Assembly: GCA_027493525.1 (NCBI GenBank)
Contig: JAOSKN010000002.1
Span: 538,288-602,287 of the forward strand
Direction: 5' to 3'
Length of the DNA stretch: 64,000 bases
Source of the DNA: Planctomycetota bacterium
GTDB taxonomy: Bacteria > Planctomycetota > SZUA-567 > H5-PLA8
The notes beneath the pieces are model-generated. The model made no database searches. It worked only from the letters and a program-made list of their open reading frames with translations, and was not told where the DNA came from. Below, in pieces: positions 52,094-61,061 of this stretch; the stretch's first letter is position 1; each line of letters opens with the position of its first letter. A program made the position numbers and the translations under genes.

Positions 52094-53020
52094 ATGCCCG
52101 AACCCCGATCCCCGGCTACCCAGCTTTCGACCTTCAACCTCCAGCGCACGCTGGCGGACCTGGAAGCGCTGACCGGGTTCGGCACCTCCTTTCACAACAT
52201 GCAGGGGCGCATGCCCAGGATCAGTTCGGACGGCGCGCCGCCCAAGCTGGGGCAGATCGAGCCGACCCGCACGCACATGACGCCCTTCTGCGACGGGCTT
52301 AAGCGCACTCAGGAAGGCGCGGCCGCCTGCATCGCCTGCGACGCCAAGCGCGCGCACCTCAAGGCCGCCAAGGCCGGCAAGCCCGTGGCCTGGCGCTGCC
52401 ACGCGGGCCTGACGGAGATTCTCGTGCCCGTGGTCGGCGACGGGCAGCACCTCGGCACGATCTTCGGCGGGCAGGCCGTTCCGCCGGGGGTCGGCGCGGC
52501 CGAGCGCGCGGTGTTGCGCAAGCGCTGGGCGAAGCTCGGGCACGACCCGGCCCACATGGAGCGCCTCTTCAACCGGCAGCCGAAGGCCGAGCCCGGGCGC
52601 TTCGCGGCCTTCGCGAGAATCCTGGGGGGCGTCGCCGAGCAGGCCGCCAAGCGCGCCGCCTCCGCGGCCATCGTCCGCGCGCAGGCCTCCGAAAAGCGCG
52701 CCCCCGTCGCCCGTGCCATGGCGCTGATGGTCGAGCACCTCGCCGAGCCGCTCTCCCTCGAGGAGATTGCGCGGCACGTCCATCTCAGCCCGAGCCGCCT
52801 GAGCCACCTCTTCACGCAGCAGGAAGGCGAGAGCTTCCGCGACCGGCTGCTGCGCCTGCGCATCGAACGCGCAAAGGCGCTGCTCGGCTCGACGCCGCTC
52901 CCCGTCCACGAGGTCGCTGCCCGCGTCGGCTATGCGGACCCCAATTTCTTCAGCCGGATCTTCAGCGAAAAGGCCGGGCTCTCGCCGCGCGAGTACCGCC
53001 GCAAGTTCGCGCAGGCGTAA
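52094..53020 (+). CDS. AraC-family regulator with PocR sensory domain
   Basis: 308 residues from the ATG at 52094; an upstream start at 52046 is possible. Residues 15-170 match the PocR sensor, with the cysteines of FCDGLKRTQEGAAACIACD and the stretch WRCHAGLTEILVPVVGDGQH, GTIFGGQA. Residues about 215-308 are two HTH motifs of AraC type (EPLSLEEIARHVHLSPSRLS, and HEVAARVGYADPNFFSRIF with GLSPREYRRKF). PocR domains bind small ligands, for example hydrocarbon derivatives or propanediol-type metabolites. The next downstream gene, a DUF1961-like protein, may be its target. Confidence 0.9.
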   Translation: MPEPRSPATQLSTFNLQRTLADLEALTGFGTSFHNMQGRMPRISSDGAPPKLGQIEPTRTHMTPFCDGLKRTQEGAAACIACDAKRAHLKAAKAGKPVAWRCHAGLTEILVPVVGDGQHLGTIFGGQAVPPGVGAAERAVLRKRWAKLGHDPAHMERLFNRQPKAEPGRFAAFARILGGVAEQAAKRAASAAIVRAQASEKRAPVARAMALMVEHLAEPLSLEEIARHVHLSPSRLSHLFTQQEGESFRDRLLRLRIERAKALLGSTPLPVHEVAARVGYADPNFFSRIFSEKAGLSPREYRRKFAQA

Positions 53021-53021
53021 A

Positions 53022-53056
53022 GGCCACGGCACACCACAGAAGGCACAGAAAACATC
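53022..53056 (+). repeat. Degenerate period-7 repeat (GCACAGA type)
   Basis: Directly after the regulator's stop codon lie GGCCACG, GCACACC, ACAGAAG, GCACAGA and AAACATC, which share a period of seven with drift. It resembles short CACAGAG-type heptads I recall from intergenic regions of other genomes. Confidence 0.6.
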
Positions 53057-53149
53057 AGGGGGCATTCGGGTAAGATATGGCATTCAGGACACGAACTGCG
53101 ATTATCGTTCCATGACTATCGGCCACGGAGCTTACACTCGGGGAAAACC

Positions 53150-54463
53150 ATGCTGCCCACCTCCACTCTGATCGTCCTGCTGGCGCTGGTCACTGGCCTC
53201 TACGCCACGGCCTTGAGGGCCGGCGAGGCCGCGCCGCAACCCGATGCCGAACTCGTGGTCGCCGGCCTCGGCGGTGCGGTGGACGACGAACAACTCGGCG
53301 AGAAGGTCCTGGCCGCGGCGCGCGAGCTGGAACTCCCCGGCGGCGCGTTCGGCGAGTCCGGAACGGTCGCGCTGCTCCTGAAGCTCGACAAACCGCTTCA
53401 ACCCGACGCCGAAGGCCGCCCCGTCGCGAAGTGGCTCGCCGGCCCGCTGAGCCTCGCCGCGCAGTTTCCGCCCTCGCACCTGTCCGTGACGATCCAGGCC
53501 GCCGGCTGCCAGGGGCGGCTTGACAGCAAGCACTTTAAGCCCGGCGTCTGGTACCAGCTTGTCTTCGTCTATGACCGGCAGGGCGGCAATCACGATATCT
53601 ACCTCAACGGCCGCGCCCAGGGCTGCGTCAGCAAGGTCGAGGAGTTCAAGCCCGAAGACGAAGCCAGGCCCGTGACGTTCGGCGGCGGGCTGCGTCTGGG
53701 GCCGCTCTCCTTCTGGCAGCGCAAGCTGAAGCCCGAGGAAATCGCCGCGCTGGCCGCGCAGCGGAAGGTTCCCGGCTACGGCGACGTCGGCCTGCAGACC
53801 TTCGGAGAACCGATCGACCTCGACGCCGTGCGCGGCGATTCGATCGCGGCCTACGATTTCTCCGCTCCGAAGCAGCTCGAAGATTGGGTCCTGGAAGGCC
53901 CCGGCAAGCTGGAGGTAAAAGATGGCAAGCTGCACTGGGAAACGTCCGAGGGGCACACCGTCTGGTGGCTGAAAAAGGACGCGCCCAAGGAGTTTCTCTT
54001 CGAGTGGGAGCTGACGCCGGTCGCCGACGAGGGGCTCTGCATCGTCTTCTGCTGCGCGAAAGGCAAGCAGGGCGAGGACATCCTCACGGGCGGTCTCGCG
54101 CCGCGCAACGGCGTCTTCAACCTGTACCACAGCGGCGACTTCAACTGCTACCACTTCTCGTACTGGTGCGCGAGCCGCGGGAGCTGCAACCTGCGCAAGA
54201 ACGCGGGCTTCTTTCTCGCTGCCATCGCCGAGCACCCCAAGCCCGATCCGCTGCCGAACTGGGCTGGATCGCCCCATATGTTCGCGCTGCTGCGCCAGGG
54301 CGACGCGCTTACGTTGGTCTGCGACGGAAAGATCATCATGCGTTACGCCGACGAGAAGGGCGAGAATGGCCCGCCGCTCGGCGAAGGCAAGGTCGGGCTG
54401 CGCATGATGAGCCAGATGCAGTCCGCGCAGTACGACGAGATCCGGCTCTCGAAGCTGAAGTGA
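53150..54463 (+). CDS. Exported LamG/DUF1961-like protein, carbohydrate-associated
   Basis: 437 residues with a signal peptide (residues 6-24). The first half (about 60-205) is a concanavalin/LamG-like sandwich (GVWYQLVFVYDRQGGNHDIY then LNGRAQGC). The second half (about 215-437) looks like DUF1961 (YDFSAPKQLEDWVLEGPGKL, WWLKKDAPKEFLFEWELTP, NAGFFLAAIAEHPKPDP). DUF1961 members occur with glycoside hydrolases in polysaccharide-degradation loci, consistent with the two such genes downstream. The gene is convergent with the GH-A gene, gap 9 bp. Confidence 0.75.
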   Translation: MLPTSTLIVLLALVTGLYATALRAGEAAPQPDAELVVAGLGGAVDDEQLGEKVLAAARELELPGGAFGESGTVALLLKLDKPLQPDAEGRPVAKWLAGPLSLAAQFPPSHLSVTIQAAGCQGRLDSKHFKPGVWYQLVFVYDRQGGNHDIYLNGRAQGCVSKVEEFKPEDEARPVTFGGGLRLGPLSFWQRKLKPEEIAALAAQRKVPGYGDVGLQTFGEPIDLDAVRGDSIAAYDFSAPKQLEDWVLEGPGKLEVKDGKLHWETSEGHTVWWLKKDAPKEFLFEWELTPVADEGLCIVFCCAKGKQGEDILTGGLAPRNGVFNLYHSGDFNCYHFSYWCASRGSCNLRKNAGFFLAAIAEHPKPDPLPNWAGSPHMFALLRQGDALTLVCDGKIIMRYADEKGENGPPLGEGKVGLRMMSQMQSAQYDEIRLSKLK

Positions 54464-54472
54464 GCCGGCACG

Positions 54473-57178
54473 CTACTTTCGGATGGCGTAATACAACACG
54501 TCCGGCGCCAACTCCACGGTGAGGCTCCCGCCCGCGCGCTTGACCTGCGCCTCTCCCTTCGCGTAGCCGTTCGGATCGAGGGCCGTCACTTTCAGTTCGG
54601 CCGAATCGGGGCGCGCGAGCGTCACCGTGCCGGCGAACTGGCGGACGACGAACGGGGGGCCGCCGGTATCGTCCACCCGCTTCATGCGCGTGACCTTCCC
54701 GCTCTTCTCGTCCTTGTGGTCCACCTCGGTCGTCTTCCAGCCGAAATTGTTGTCCTCGGTCATCACTTGGACGAGCACGTTGGCGCTTTCGGCTAGCGGT
54801 TTTCCGTCGAGGCTTACGGCGAGCACCGTGCCGTATTCGTTCTTGCTCTCGATCGTGATCGCGCCGAAACGGATCGCGCCGGCCTTCTCGAGAAATCCCG
54901 TCGCGCCCTGCGCGCAGGGCGCATCGACCTTCGCCAGCCCGTTGGCGTAGTCCCAGAAAAGTTCCCCGGTCGCGCTCTTGAGCTGCTTCTTCTCCCGGTC
55001 GATGTAAGGCGCGAGGTCCTGAACCTTCGAGGATCCCGGCTCGGCGGCGACCGTGCGCGTCACCTGCCCGACGCAGTAGGCCAGCGGGTCGAGCGAGGCT
55101 AGGCTCTCGAGTTCGGTCGCGCCGGTCTTCTCGAGGTCGGCCTTCGCGGCGGGGTCCATGTTCAGCGGCCCGTCCAGCGCCGAGCCCTTGAACGCATACA
55201 AGTCGTCGAGCCTCAGCGCCTCGTGGACCACCACGGGGCCGGGCTTCACATAGCCCTTGCGATAGATCAGCGCGGCGGCGGGGGATTCGCCCAGTTCCGT
55301 CGGGCAGTAGACCGAGCAGACGCCGTGCCCGTTCGGCCAGTCGCTGGTGTTCACGGCGAAGTGAACGATGCCGTCGGTGCCTTGCAGGGAGCCGTACGTC
55401 GCGGCGAGGAAGAACTGCTCCGCGCGAAAGCGATTCGGCATGTTCCAGTTGAACTCGGAAATGGTGTGAGGCCGGCCGGCGATTTGGAGCTCCTGCAAGG
55501 GCTGCGCGCCGGGCGAAAAGAGCGCGCTCCGGTCCTGATAGAGTTCATCCTTGTTGAGCTGATAGCCGCGGGGTGTGATTCTCGGGCCGGTGAAGTAGGC
55601 GTGCCGGTCCAGGACCTCCGTGGCCGAACAGGCGTACTTGTGCAGCGGCAGCAGAAGCCGGTTGTCCACCGTGGTCCAGTTGGTCGCGATGGTGGGGCAG
55701 CGCACGCCGCAGATGCTGCGCAGCCAGATGCTGGTCTCCGTGTAGAATTCGTACTCCAGTTCGGCCAGGAATTGAAGCTGGTCGCGGGCGCGCGCCTCGT
55801 TGCGGCCGCTACGCGCCCACTCCTGCCCGCTCAGCATTCCGGCCTCGTACAGGGCGGCGCGGCCGTCCGCAAAGGCGTCGCCCTTGGGCAGCTTGTCGGG
55901 CCCCCACGCCGCCTGGGCCTTCTCGAGGGAGCCGTATTTTCGGGCCAACCACGCGCCGTATTTCTTCTCCAGCGGTTCCATGCAAGCCTGGGGGATCGAG
56001 CCGCCGGGCTTGAAGGTCCAGAACAGCAGCCCATCCTCGTTCTGGATCTCGACCAGTCCCAGCGCCGGATCCTCGGCCAGCGCCAGTCCCGTATAGGGGT
56101 TCTTCGCGGTCAGGACGGCCTTCGTGTAGGTCCGGTAGAGCTCCTGCATCAGAGGATGGAAGAACAGCAGCCCGAAGGGATGCTTGTTCTGGATGCCTTC
56201 GTACCCCGGCAGCCCGAAGGCCGGATTCACCTCGATATGCAGCACGTAATAATGGGCTAGGTAGAGGTAGATCCCGTTCTTTTTCAGCGCCGACTGGAAG
56301 TAGTGCAGGTCGTCGAGCAGCTTCGCGTCCGGCTTCGAGGGATCCCGCTTGTCCATGATGGTGCCGTGGAAGCGGACGAGGTTCACGCCCAGTTTGGCCA
56401 GGCGCCGGGCCAGGAAGTCCGTTGAGGCGTGGTCGCCCGTGATCGCGTTGGGACCGACGCAGACCGCCCAGAACTTCGCCGGCGCCGGATCCTTCTCGAA
56501 GGCGAACGCGTCGCCCTTGGCCTGCAAGAAGCCCTTGCTGCCGGCTTGCGGTTCGTTGAGCGCGCGCAGGTCCAGCAGGGCTTCGGGCGAGAACGGGTCG
56601 CGGTCGGGTTCGAAGGCAAACCAGCCCTCCGGCGCGCGCCCGTACTTGTCGCCGGGCTTCATCGCGCCGCGCGGGCTGAAGGCGTCGAGGGTTAGCAGGA
56701 AGCAGTCGAAGGCGCTGGCGGTGTCCTTGCCTTCCTCGGCGAGCAGTTCGATGTGCAAGCGGTGCTTTCCCGCGTTCAGCTTCGCCTCGCCGCAGGGTTT
56801 CCAGTTCGCGCAGAGGAACTTGCGCAGCTCGACGCTGTCGGCCAGCGTGACCTTGTTGTCGCAGGTCTGCCAGGGTTGTTCGTCGAAGCGCCAGCGGAAT
56901 GGTCCGTGGTGATAGAAGACGCGCGCCCAGAAGTGGAAGGTCCCCTCCGCGGAGACCTCGACGTCGTACTTCGCGAAGAGCTTCTGCCCCGCGACGCCCT
57001 TGCCGGTCTGGAGCCACGCGCCGGCGGAAAGCTTCGCGGCCTCGTCGGCGTTCGCCGGCGCGAAGGGGCCCGCGACGAAGTTCGTCTCGGCCGGCTTCTC
57101 GCCCTCCCACCAGACGTAGCGTTCGCCAGCGTGCGCCTCGGCGGCAAGGAGAAGGATCAGGCTCAGCAGGTATCTCAC
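54473..57178 (-). CDS. Exported glycoside hydrolase, clan GH-A TIM barrel
   Basis: 901 residues with a signal peptide (1-17). Residues 20-165 form a jelly-roll accessory domain; a TIM barrel follows from about 200, starting LRALNEPQAGSKGFLQAKGD. The acid/base Glu is in VEIQNEDGLLFW (N380-E381) and the nucleophile candidate is E575 (HTISEFNWNM), the NE and E arrangement of clan GH-A (beta-galactosidase/cellulase-like). The C-terminus contains beta domains. The substrate is unknown. It likely works with the GH30 enzyme and the LacI regulator encoded upstream. Confidence 0.85.
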   Translation of the reverse strand: MRYLLSLILLLAAEAHAGERYVWWEGEKPAETNFVAGPFAPANADEAAKLSAGAWLQTGKGVAGQKLFAKYDVEVSAEGTFHFWARVFYHHGPFRWRFDEQPWQTCDNKVTLADSVELRKFLCANWKPCGEAKLNAGKHRLHIELLAEEGKDTASAFDCFLLTLDAFSPRGAMKPGDKYGRAPEGWFAFEPDRDPFSPEALLDLRALNEPQAGSKGFLQAKGDAFAFEKDPAPAKFWAVCVGPNAITGDHASTDFLARRLAKLGVNLVRFHGTIMDKRDPSKPDAKLLDDLHYFQSALKKNGIYLYLAHYYVLHIEVNPAFGLPGYEGIQNKHPFGLLFFHPLMQELYRTYTKAVLTAKNPYTGLALAEDPALGLVEIQNEDGLLFWTFKPGGSIPQACMEPLEKKYGAWLARKYGSLEKAQAAWGPDKLPKGDAFADGRAALYEAGMLSGQEWARSGRNEARARDQLQFLAELEYEFYTETSIWLRSICGVRCPTIATNWTTVDNRLLLPLHKYACSATEVLDRHAYFTGPRITPRGYQLNKDELYQDRSALFSPGAQPLQELQIAGRPHTISEFNWNMPNRFRAEQFFLAATYGSLQGTDGIVHFAVNTSDWPNGHGVCSVYCPTELGESPAAALIYRKGYVKPGPVVVHEALRLDDLYAFKGSALDGPLNMDPAAKADLEKTGATELESLASLDPLAYCVGQVTRTVAAEPGSSKVQDLAPYIDREKKQLKSATGELFWDYANGLAKVDAPCAQGATGFLEKAGAIRFGAITIESKNEYGTVLAVSLDGKPLAESANVLVQVMTEDNNFGWKTTEVDHKDEKSGKVTRMKRVDDTGGPPFVVRQFAGTVTLARPDSAELKVTALDPNGYAKGEAQVKRAGGSLTVELAPDVLYYAIRK

Positions 57179-57216
57179 GTCAGGCTCCTTTCTCGTCCGT
57201 TCATCGGTCAGGATTC

Positions 57217-58277
57217 CTAGGCGCGCGGCGGCGCGGTGCTTGCGCTTACGGCCAGTTCGGCGGGCACGCGTTCACGTGCGCCGCGCAGTTCGGCGACGGT
57301 CCGCGTCCCTTCGGCCAGTTCGATGGCCAGTTCCGCCGCGCGCGCGCCGATCTCGCCCAGCATCAGGCTCACCGTGGTCATGGCCGGCACGGCCAGGTCG
57401 TCGTGGAGGCGGTCCCAGCCGATCACCGAGACGTCCCGCGGCACGCGCAGCCCGCGCTCGGCCAGCGCCGCGTACAACCCCAGCCCGTTCAGTTCGTTGT
57501 AGGCGAAGACGGCCGTGGGGAGCGGCTCACGGCGCAGGTACTCAGCCCAGCGCCGCTGGCTGAACTCGATGAAGCCCGCCCGCGTCGCGGCCGCGTCGTC
57601 CTGCTGCTCGAACGTGACCACGCGGGCCTTCAGGCCTCGCGCCTGCGCCTCCTGCTCGAACGCTTCCCGGCGCTCCGGGGCGACTTCCTGCCCGCGCGAG
57701 CGCCAGCTCGTCCAGAGGATCTCGCGGTGCCCTAGCTCCGCCAAGTGCCGCACGCCCGCCGCGACGCCCGGCGCCGGGTCGAGTTGGACCACCGGCAGCC
57801 GCGTCGGACGGTAGTACTCGGCCAGCACGATCTTCTCTTCGAGGTCGTGAAGCTCCGCGCCGTTCCGCACCGAAGGGAGGAAGCCCCCCGCGACCAGCGC
57901 GTCGATGCGGCCCTCGCGTAGGAACCGCAAGCCTCGCTGCAGCTCGTCCGCCTCCCTGGCGATGGCCCGATCACGAGGAAGTCGTAGCCCGCGCGTGACG
58001 CGCGACCGCCCACGCCGCCCACCGTCCGAGACCAGAACGAATCGCCCAGGTTTTGTTGCAGCCAGGAACTGATGACGAAGCCCAGGGTCAAGGAATGCCC
58101 GCTCAGCAGCGAACGCGCGTGGTAGTTGGGCCGGTACTCGAGCCGCTGCGCCGCCTCGCGTACCCGTTGGGCGGCTTCGGCTCCGATTCGGCCGGACTCT
58201 TTGCCCTGCCCCAGGACCTTGCTGGCCGTGGAGACCGAGACGTTGGCGAGGCGGGCGACGTCGATGAGCTTGGCCAT
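57217..58277 (-). CDS. LacI-family transcriptional regulator, frame broken in the middle
   Basis: The N-terminus (ATG at 58277) is a LacI HTH: AKLIDVARLANVSVSTASKV, with the hinge QRLEYRPNYHARSLLSG and the start of the periplasmic-binding-like domain to GYDFLVIG. The same protein then continues in another frame, READELQRGLRFLREGRIDA to the end at 57217 (VIGWDRLHDDLAVPAMTTVS), giving about 350 residues when joined. The break is at a GGG (57966-57968 as CCC on the plus strand); one extra G restores the frame. It presumably controls the adjacent glycan genes by binding an operator in its own 5' region. Confidence 0.85.
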
Positions 58278-58313
58278 TGAGGTGATTCCGGGCTCTCGAT
58301 GGAGCGGTATACA

Positions 58314-58327
58314 CGAAAAGGTTTTCG
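58314..58327. promoter_or_regulatory. Candidate LacI-family operator palindrome
   Basis: CGAAAAGGTTTTCG is two perfect 6-bp arms (CGAAAA and TTTTCG) with a 2-bp centre, close to the GAAAACGTTTTC-type operators bound by many LacI/CcpA-family repressors. It lies 37 bp upstream of the regulator gene and in the gap to the divergent GH30 gene, so it could serve both. Confidence 0.6.
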
Positions 58328-58330
58328 CAG

Positions 58331-58359
58331 ATCCTTGTTTCTGCTATTTTCTCAAGGAT
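58331..58359. promoter_or_regulatory. Inverted repeat beside the candidate operator
   Basis: ATCCTTG (58331-58337) and CAAGGAT (58353-58359) form a 7-bp inverted repeat around a 15-bp A/T-rich spacer. It is adjacent to the 14-bp LacI-like palindrome and may be a second regulator site or a transcript hairpin. Confidence 0.4.
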
Positions 58360-58474
58360 GACAGATCCGCCCTCACATTAAATTAGCTCTTTTCTTCTGT
58401 TTTCAAAAATGGGCTTCCGCGCTGGTTTAGTTACCCATGTGTGGCTTGAACCGGTCCCTTCGGGAGTTCCCCAA

Positions 58475-59992
58475 ATGAAATCCATCCTCCTGCTTACGGC
58501 GGTTCTTGCCGGCCTGAGCCTGTCCAGCGCGGCATTGGAGATCACGGTGGATGGCGCAGCGCAGCGCCAGGTCATGCACGGCTTCGGCACTTGCATGAAA
58601 GGCTGGGGCGACCCGGAGAAGGATCCGGTCAGCAAATGGCAGCTCGAGACGAAGGCGCACGAACTCTACGTGAAGGACATGGGCTTCACGATGGTCCGCA
58701 TCCCCATCGAACGCTGGGTGCTGGAAGGCCCCAATCCCTATAACGGACCGGTGACGGTCACCGACGAGATGAAGAAGGATCCGGCGAAGATCACGTGGGA
58801 GGCGTTCAACTGGGAAGCCGCTGGCGGGCGCGTGCGCCAGATCGGCAGAACGTGCGAGTGGGCCAAGGCCTTGCTCAAGGTCAGCCCCGACCTCAAGGTC
58901 TTCGGCTCGGTCTGGTCCCCGCCGCACTGGATGAAGGAAGGCGATGCCAAGCGGAAGTTCGAATGGAGCAAGTTCGGCTCGAGTTCCTGCGGCGGTTTCC
59001 TGAGCCCCAAGTACTACTCGCACTACGCGCACTACCTCGCGGCCTGGAGCCAGGCACTCGAGAAAAAGTACCAGGTTCCGCTCTACGCCGTCAGCATTCA
59101 GAACGAATTGCACTTCTTCGAGCCGTACGACTCCTGCATCTACCTGCCCAACGAGTTCGCCGCGGTGGTGAAGGAGGTCGGCCGGGTCTTCAAGGCGCAG
59201 GGCGTCAAGACGCGGATCATGGGTCCTGAAGACATGACCAAGTTCCCCGACCGCCTGATGTCCTTCGTGAACCCCGTATTGAAGGACAAGGACGCCGACG
59301 CCGCCCTCGAGATCGTCTGCTCGCACGGCTACTCCGACGGCATCGAATCCCACCAGGCCAAGGACGACTGCATGAAGCTCTGGGACATGATCAAGGATAC
59401 CGGCAAGGAATACTGGATGACCGAAACCGGCGGCGGACTGGGCTACTGGAAGGACTCCGAGACCGTTTCCAACAGAAAGAACAACAAGGGCCAGAAAGTT
59501 ATGGCCCCCGGCGCCTTCAATGGGCTGGCGACGATGCTCCACAACTCCATCGTCTACGGCCATGCCGGCGTCTGGACCACGTGGCAGTTCCTAAGCGCCG
59601 AGGAAGACTGCCAGCACGCGCTCGTCCACTGCACCATGGACGAGTTGAAGCCGACGAAGAAATATTACGTGCAGAAGCAGTACGCTAAGTTCATTCCCGC
59701 CGGCGCTCGTCGCGTCGAGGCCACGCCCGACGGCCAGGAGAAGGTCTTGGTTAGCGCCTTCGTGCACCCTGTAAAGAAGTCGGTGACGCTCGTGCTGCAG
59801 AATCACGCCGAAGCCGAGGTGGCCGTCAGTCTGTCCCTCAAGGATACGCCTGCCGTGTCGAAGCTCGAGCGGCACCTTACGACCGAGCAGAAGGACTGCG
59901 AAGCCTCCGGCGAGGTGCCCGTGAGCGGGGGCAAGGCCACGCTCACCCTGCCCGCCCAGAGCGTGGTGACTTTGTACGGGCTGGCGGAATGA
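58475..59992 (+). CDS. Exported glycoside hydrolase family 30-like enzyme
   Basis: 505 residues from the ATG at 58475, with GGGAG upstream, and a signal peptide ending near SSAALEI. The TIM barrel with GH30 features has the acid/base Glu E211 (AVSIQNELHFFEP) and nucleophile E317 (YWMTETGGGLGYW), plus FGSVWSPPHWMK. The C-terminal 90 residues are the beta-sandwich side domain typical of GH30. The family includes glucosylceramidases, beta-glucanases and xylanases; I cannot choose among them. It is divergent from the LacI gene. Confidence 0.9.
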   Translation: MKSILLLTAVLAGLSLSSAALEITVDGAAQRQVMHGFGTCMKGWGDPEKDPVSKWQLETKAHELYVKDMGFTMVRIPIERWVLEGPNPYNGPVTVTDEMKKDPAKITWEAFNWEAAGGRVRQIGRTCEWAKALLKVSPDLKVFGSVWSPPHWMKEGDAKRKFEWSKFGSSSCGGFLSPKYYSHYAHYLAAWSQALEKKYQVPLYAVSIQNELHFFEPYDSCIYLPNEFAAVVKEVGRVFKAQGVKTRIMGPEDMTKFPDRLMSFVNPVLKDKDADAALEIVCSHGYSDGIESHQAKDDCMKLWDMIKDTGKEYWMTETGGGLGYWKDSETVSNRKNNKGQKVMAPGAFNGLATMLHNSIVYGHAGVWTTWQFLSAEEDCQHALVHCTMDELKPTKKYYVQKQYAKFIPAGARRVEATPDGQEKVLVSAFVHPVKKSVTLVLQNHAEAEVAVSLSLKDTPAVSKLERHLTTEQKDCEASGEVPVSGGKATLTLPAQSVVTLYGLAE

Positions 59993-60426
59993 CTTGCACG
60001 AGCCCATCCGGGATCATTTTTCGCTCGAATTTCCATACTCAACCAGCGTCGTCGGCATCCTATAAGTCTGCGCCCCAACCCGACTAAAACCTTACTTTCA
60101 GGGGCCGATTCCTATCCCCATCGTATCCCGTTAAGGAACGGCTAAGCCCAATCACAGAAAGGTTCTTACCCCAAGGTCAACTTTTATATTTGGCTCACAA
60201 GCCTATGCTTGACTTTAACCTCAGCCCAAACTATAGGCGTTGGACCTCAAATCTCTGCACGAGGGCAAAGCGACCCCGGATCCGCTGACCTGACCCGGCG
60301 GGCAAGGCAATTGCTTTCATACTCTCTGCCTGCGGAAGCGTGAGGGCGAATGCCCCAAAGGTGCGACGGTTGCCCGGTGGGGGTACAGATTCAGGCGCGA
60401 GTCGCGACGCCGGTTAGGCGGGCGTG
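59993..60426. other. Non-coding leader region upstream of the ATP synthase operon
   Basis: 434 bp with no gene. The middle is less G+C-rich than its surroundings and contains the promoter at 60209-60237. If that promoter is used, the transcript would have a 5' leader of about 180 bases before atpZ, leaving room for a structured element; I do not recognise a known riboswitch. Confidence 0.55.
60209..60237 (+). promoter_or_regulatory. Sigma-70-like promoter of the ATP synthase operon
   Basis: TTGACT (60209-60214, five of six to the -35 consensus) and TATAGG (60232-60237, four of six to the -10) are 17 bp apart. It is the best promoter-like pair in the gap and is correctly oriented for atpZ and the downstream operon. 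Confidence 0.65.
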
Positions 60427-60660
60427 ATGGGCGAAGACGAGCGGCCCCCAAGGCCGGGCAAGCCCGCGGAGAGCATGTGGGCCTACCTGAACCTGGGCGC
60501 GCAATTGGCGGCCACGGTCGGTGTGTTTGTTGGGTTGGGGCTCTGGCTGGACCGGCGTTACGGGTGCTCGCCTTGGGCTCTGTTGGTGTGCGGCGTGCTG
60601 GGCGTGGCCGCGGCGCTGTACCAGTTCCTGCGCGAGACGCTGAAGGGACGCGACGAGTGA
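60427..60660 (+). CDS. atpZ: ATP synthase-associated AtpZ-like protein
   Basis: 77 residues from the ATG at 60427; a GTG three bases upstream is an alternative. Two membrane helices lie at about 17-37 and 46-65 (LNLGAQLAATVGVFVGLGLW and SPWALLVCGVLGVAAALYQF), the layout of the small AtpZ/AtpI proteins that head many atp operons. Its role in assembly or Mg2+/Ca2+ handling is only partly understood. The stop overlaps the start of the next gene (GTGA). Confidence 0.85.
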   Translation: MGEDERPPRPGKPAESMWAYLNLGAQLAATVGVFVGLGLWLDRRYGCSPWALLVCGVLGVAAALYQFLRETLKGRDE

Positions 60661-61061
60661 ACGTGCTTCTGTGGCCCCTCGCGATTCTCCTCGTCGTCAC
60701 CGTGAGCGTGGCCGAGAGCGTGGGCTTGAGGCTCGAGATCTACTCCGGCGCCTGCTGCGGCCTGCTGATCGGCGCCACGGGCATGCTCTTCAGCCGCGCC
60801 ATCGCGCGCCGGCACGAGGCGTCTCGGGCAGTTCAAGGGCGCTGGGACGTCTGGCGGCTCTGGGGCGCGGGGTTTCTGGTGCGCCTCGTCCTGATGGGCG
60901 CATTCAGTCTCGCGCTGTTCCAATGTCTGGGCGCGGGCGCGCCGGCGGCGCTCTTGAGTCTGACGGCGATTTACTTGGTCTCCCTCTTCTGGGATGCGGG
61001 CGTGCTTTGCCGCCAACTGGCGGCCACGGGCGCCCCGGCGGGAACGATTGAGCATGGCTGA
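60657..61061 (+). CDS. ATP synthase AtpI-like membrane protein
   Basis: 134 residues starting with GTG overlapping the atpZ stop. Four hydrophobic segments are evident (LLWPLAILLVVTVSVAES, LLIGATGMLF, LVRLVLMGAFSLALFQC and LLSLTAIYLVSLFWDAGVLC). AtpI-type proteins, often at this position, help c-ring assembly. Sequence alone does not fix whether this is AtpI or another accessory. It overlaps atpB by 8 bp. Confidence 0.78.
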   Translation: MNVLLWPLAILLVVTVSVAESVGLRLEIYSGACCGLLIGATGMLFSRAIARRHEASRAVQGRWDVWRLWGAGFLVRLVLMGAFSLALFQCLGAGAPAALLSLTAIYLVSLFWDAGVLCRQLAATGAPAGTIEHG

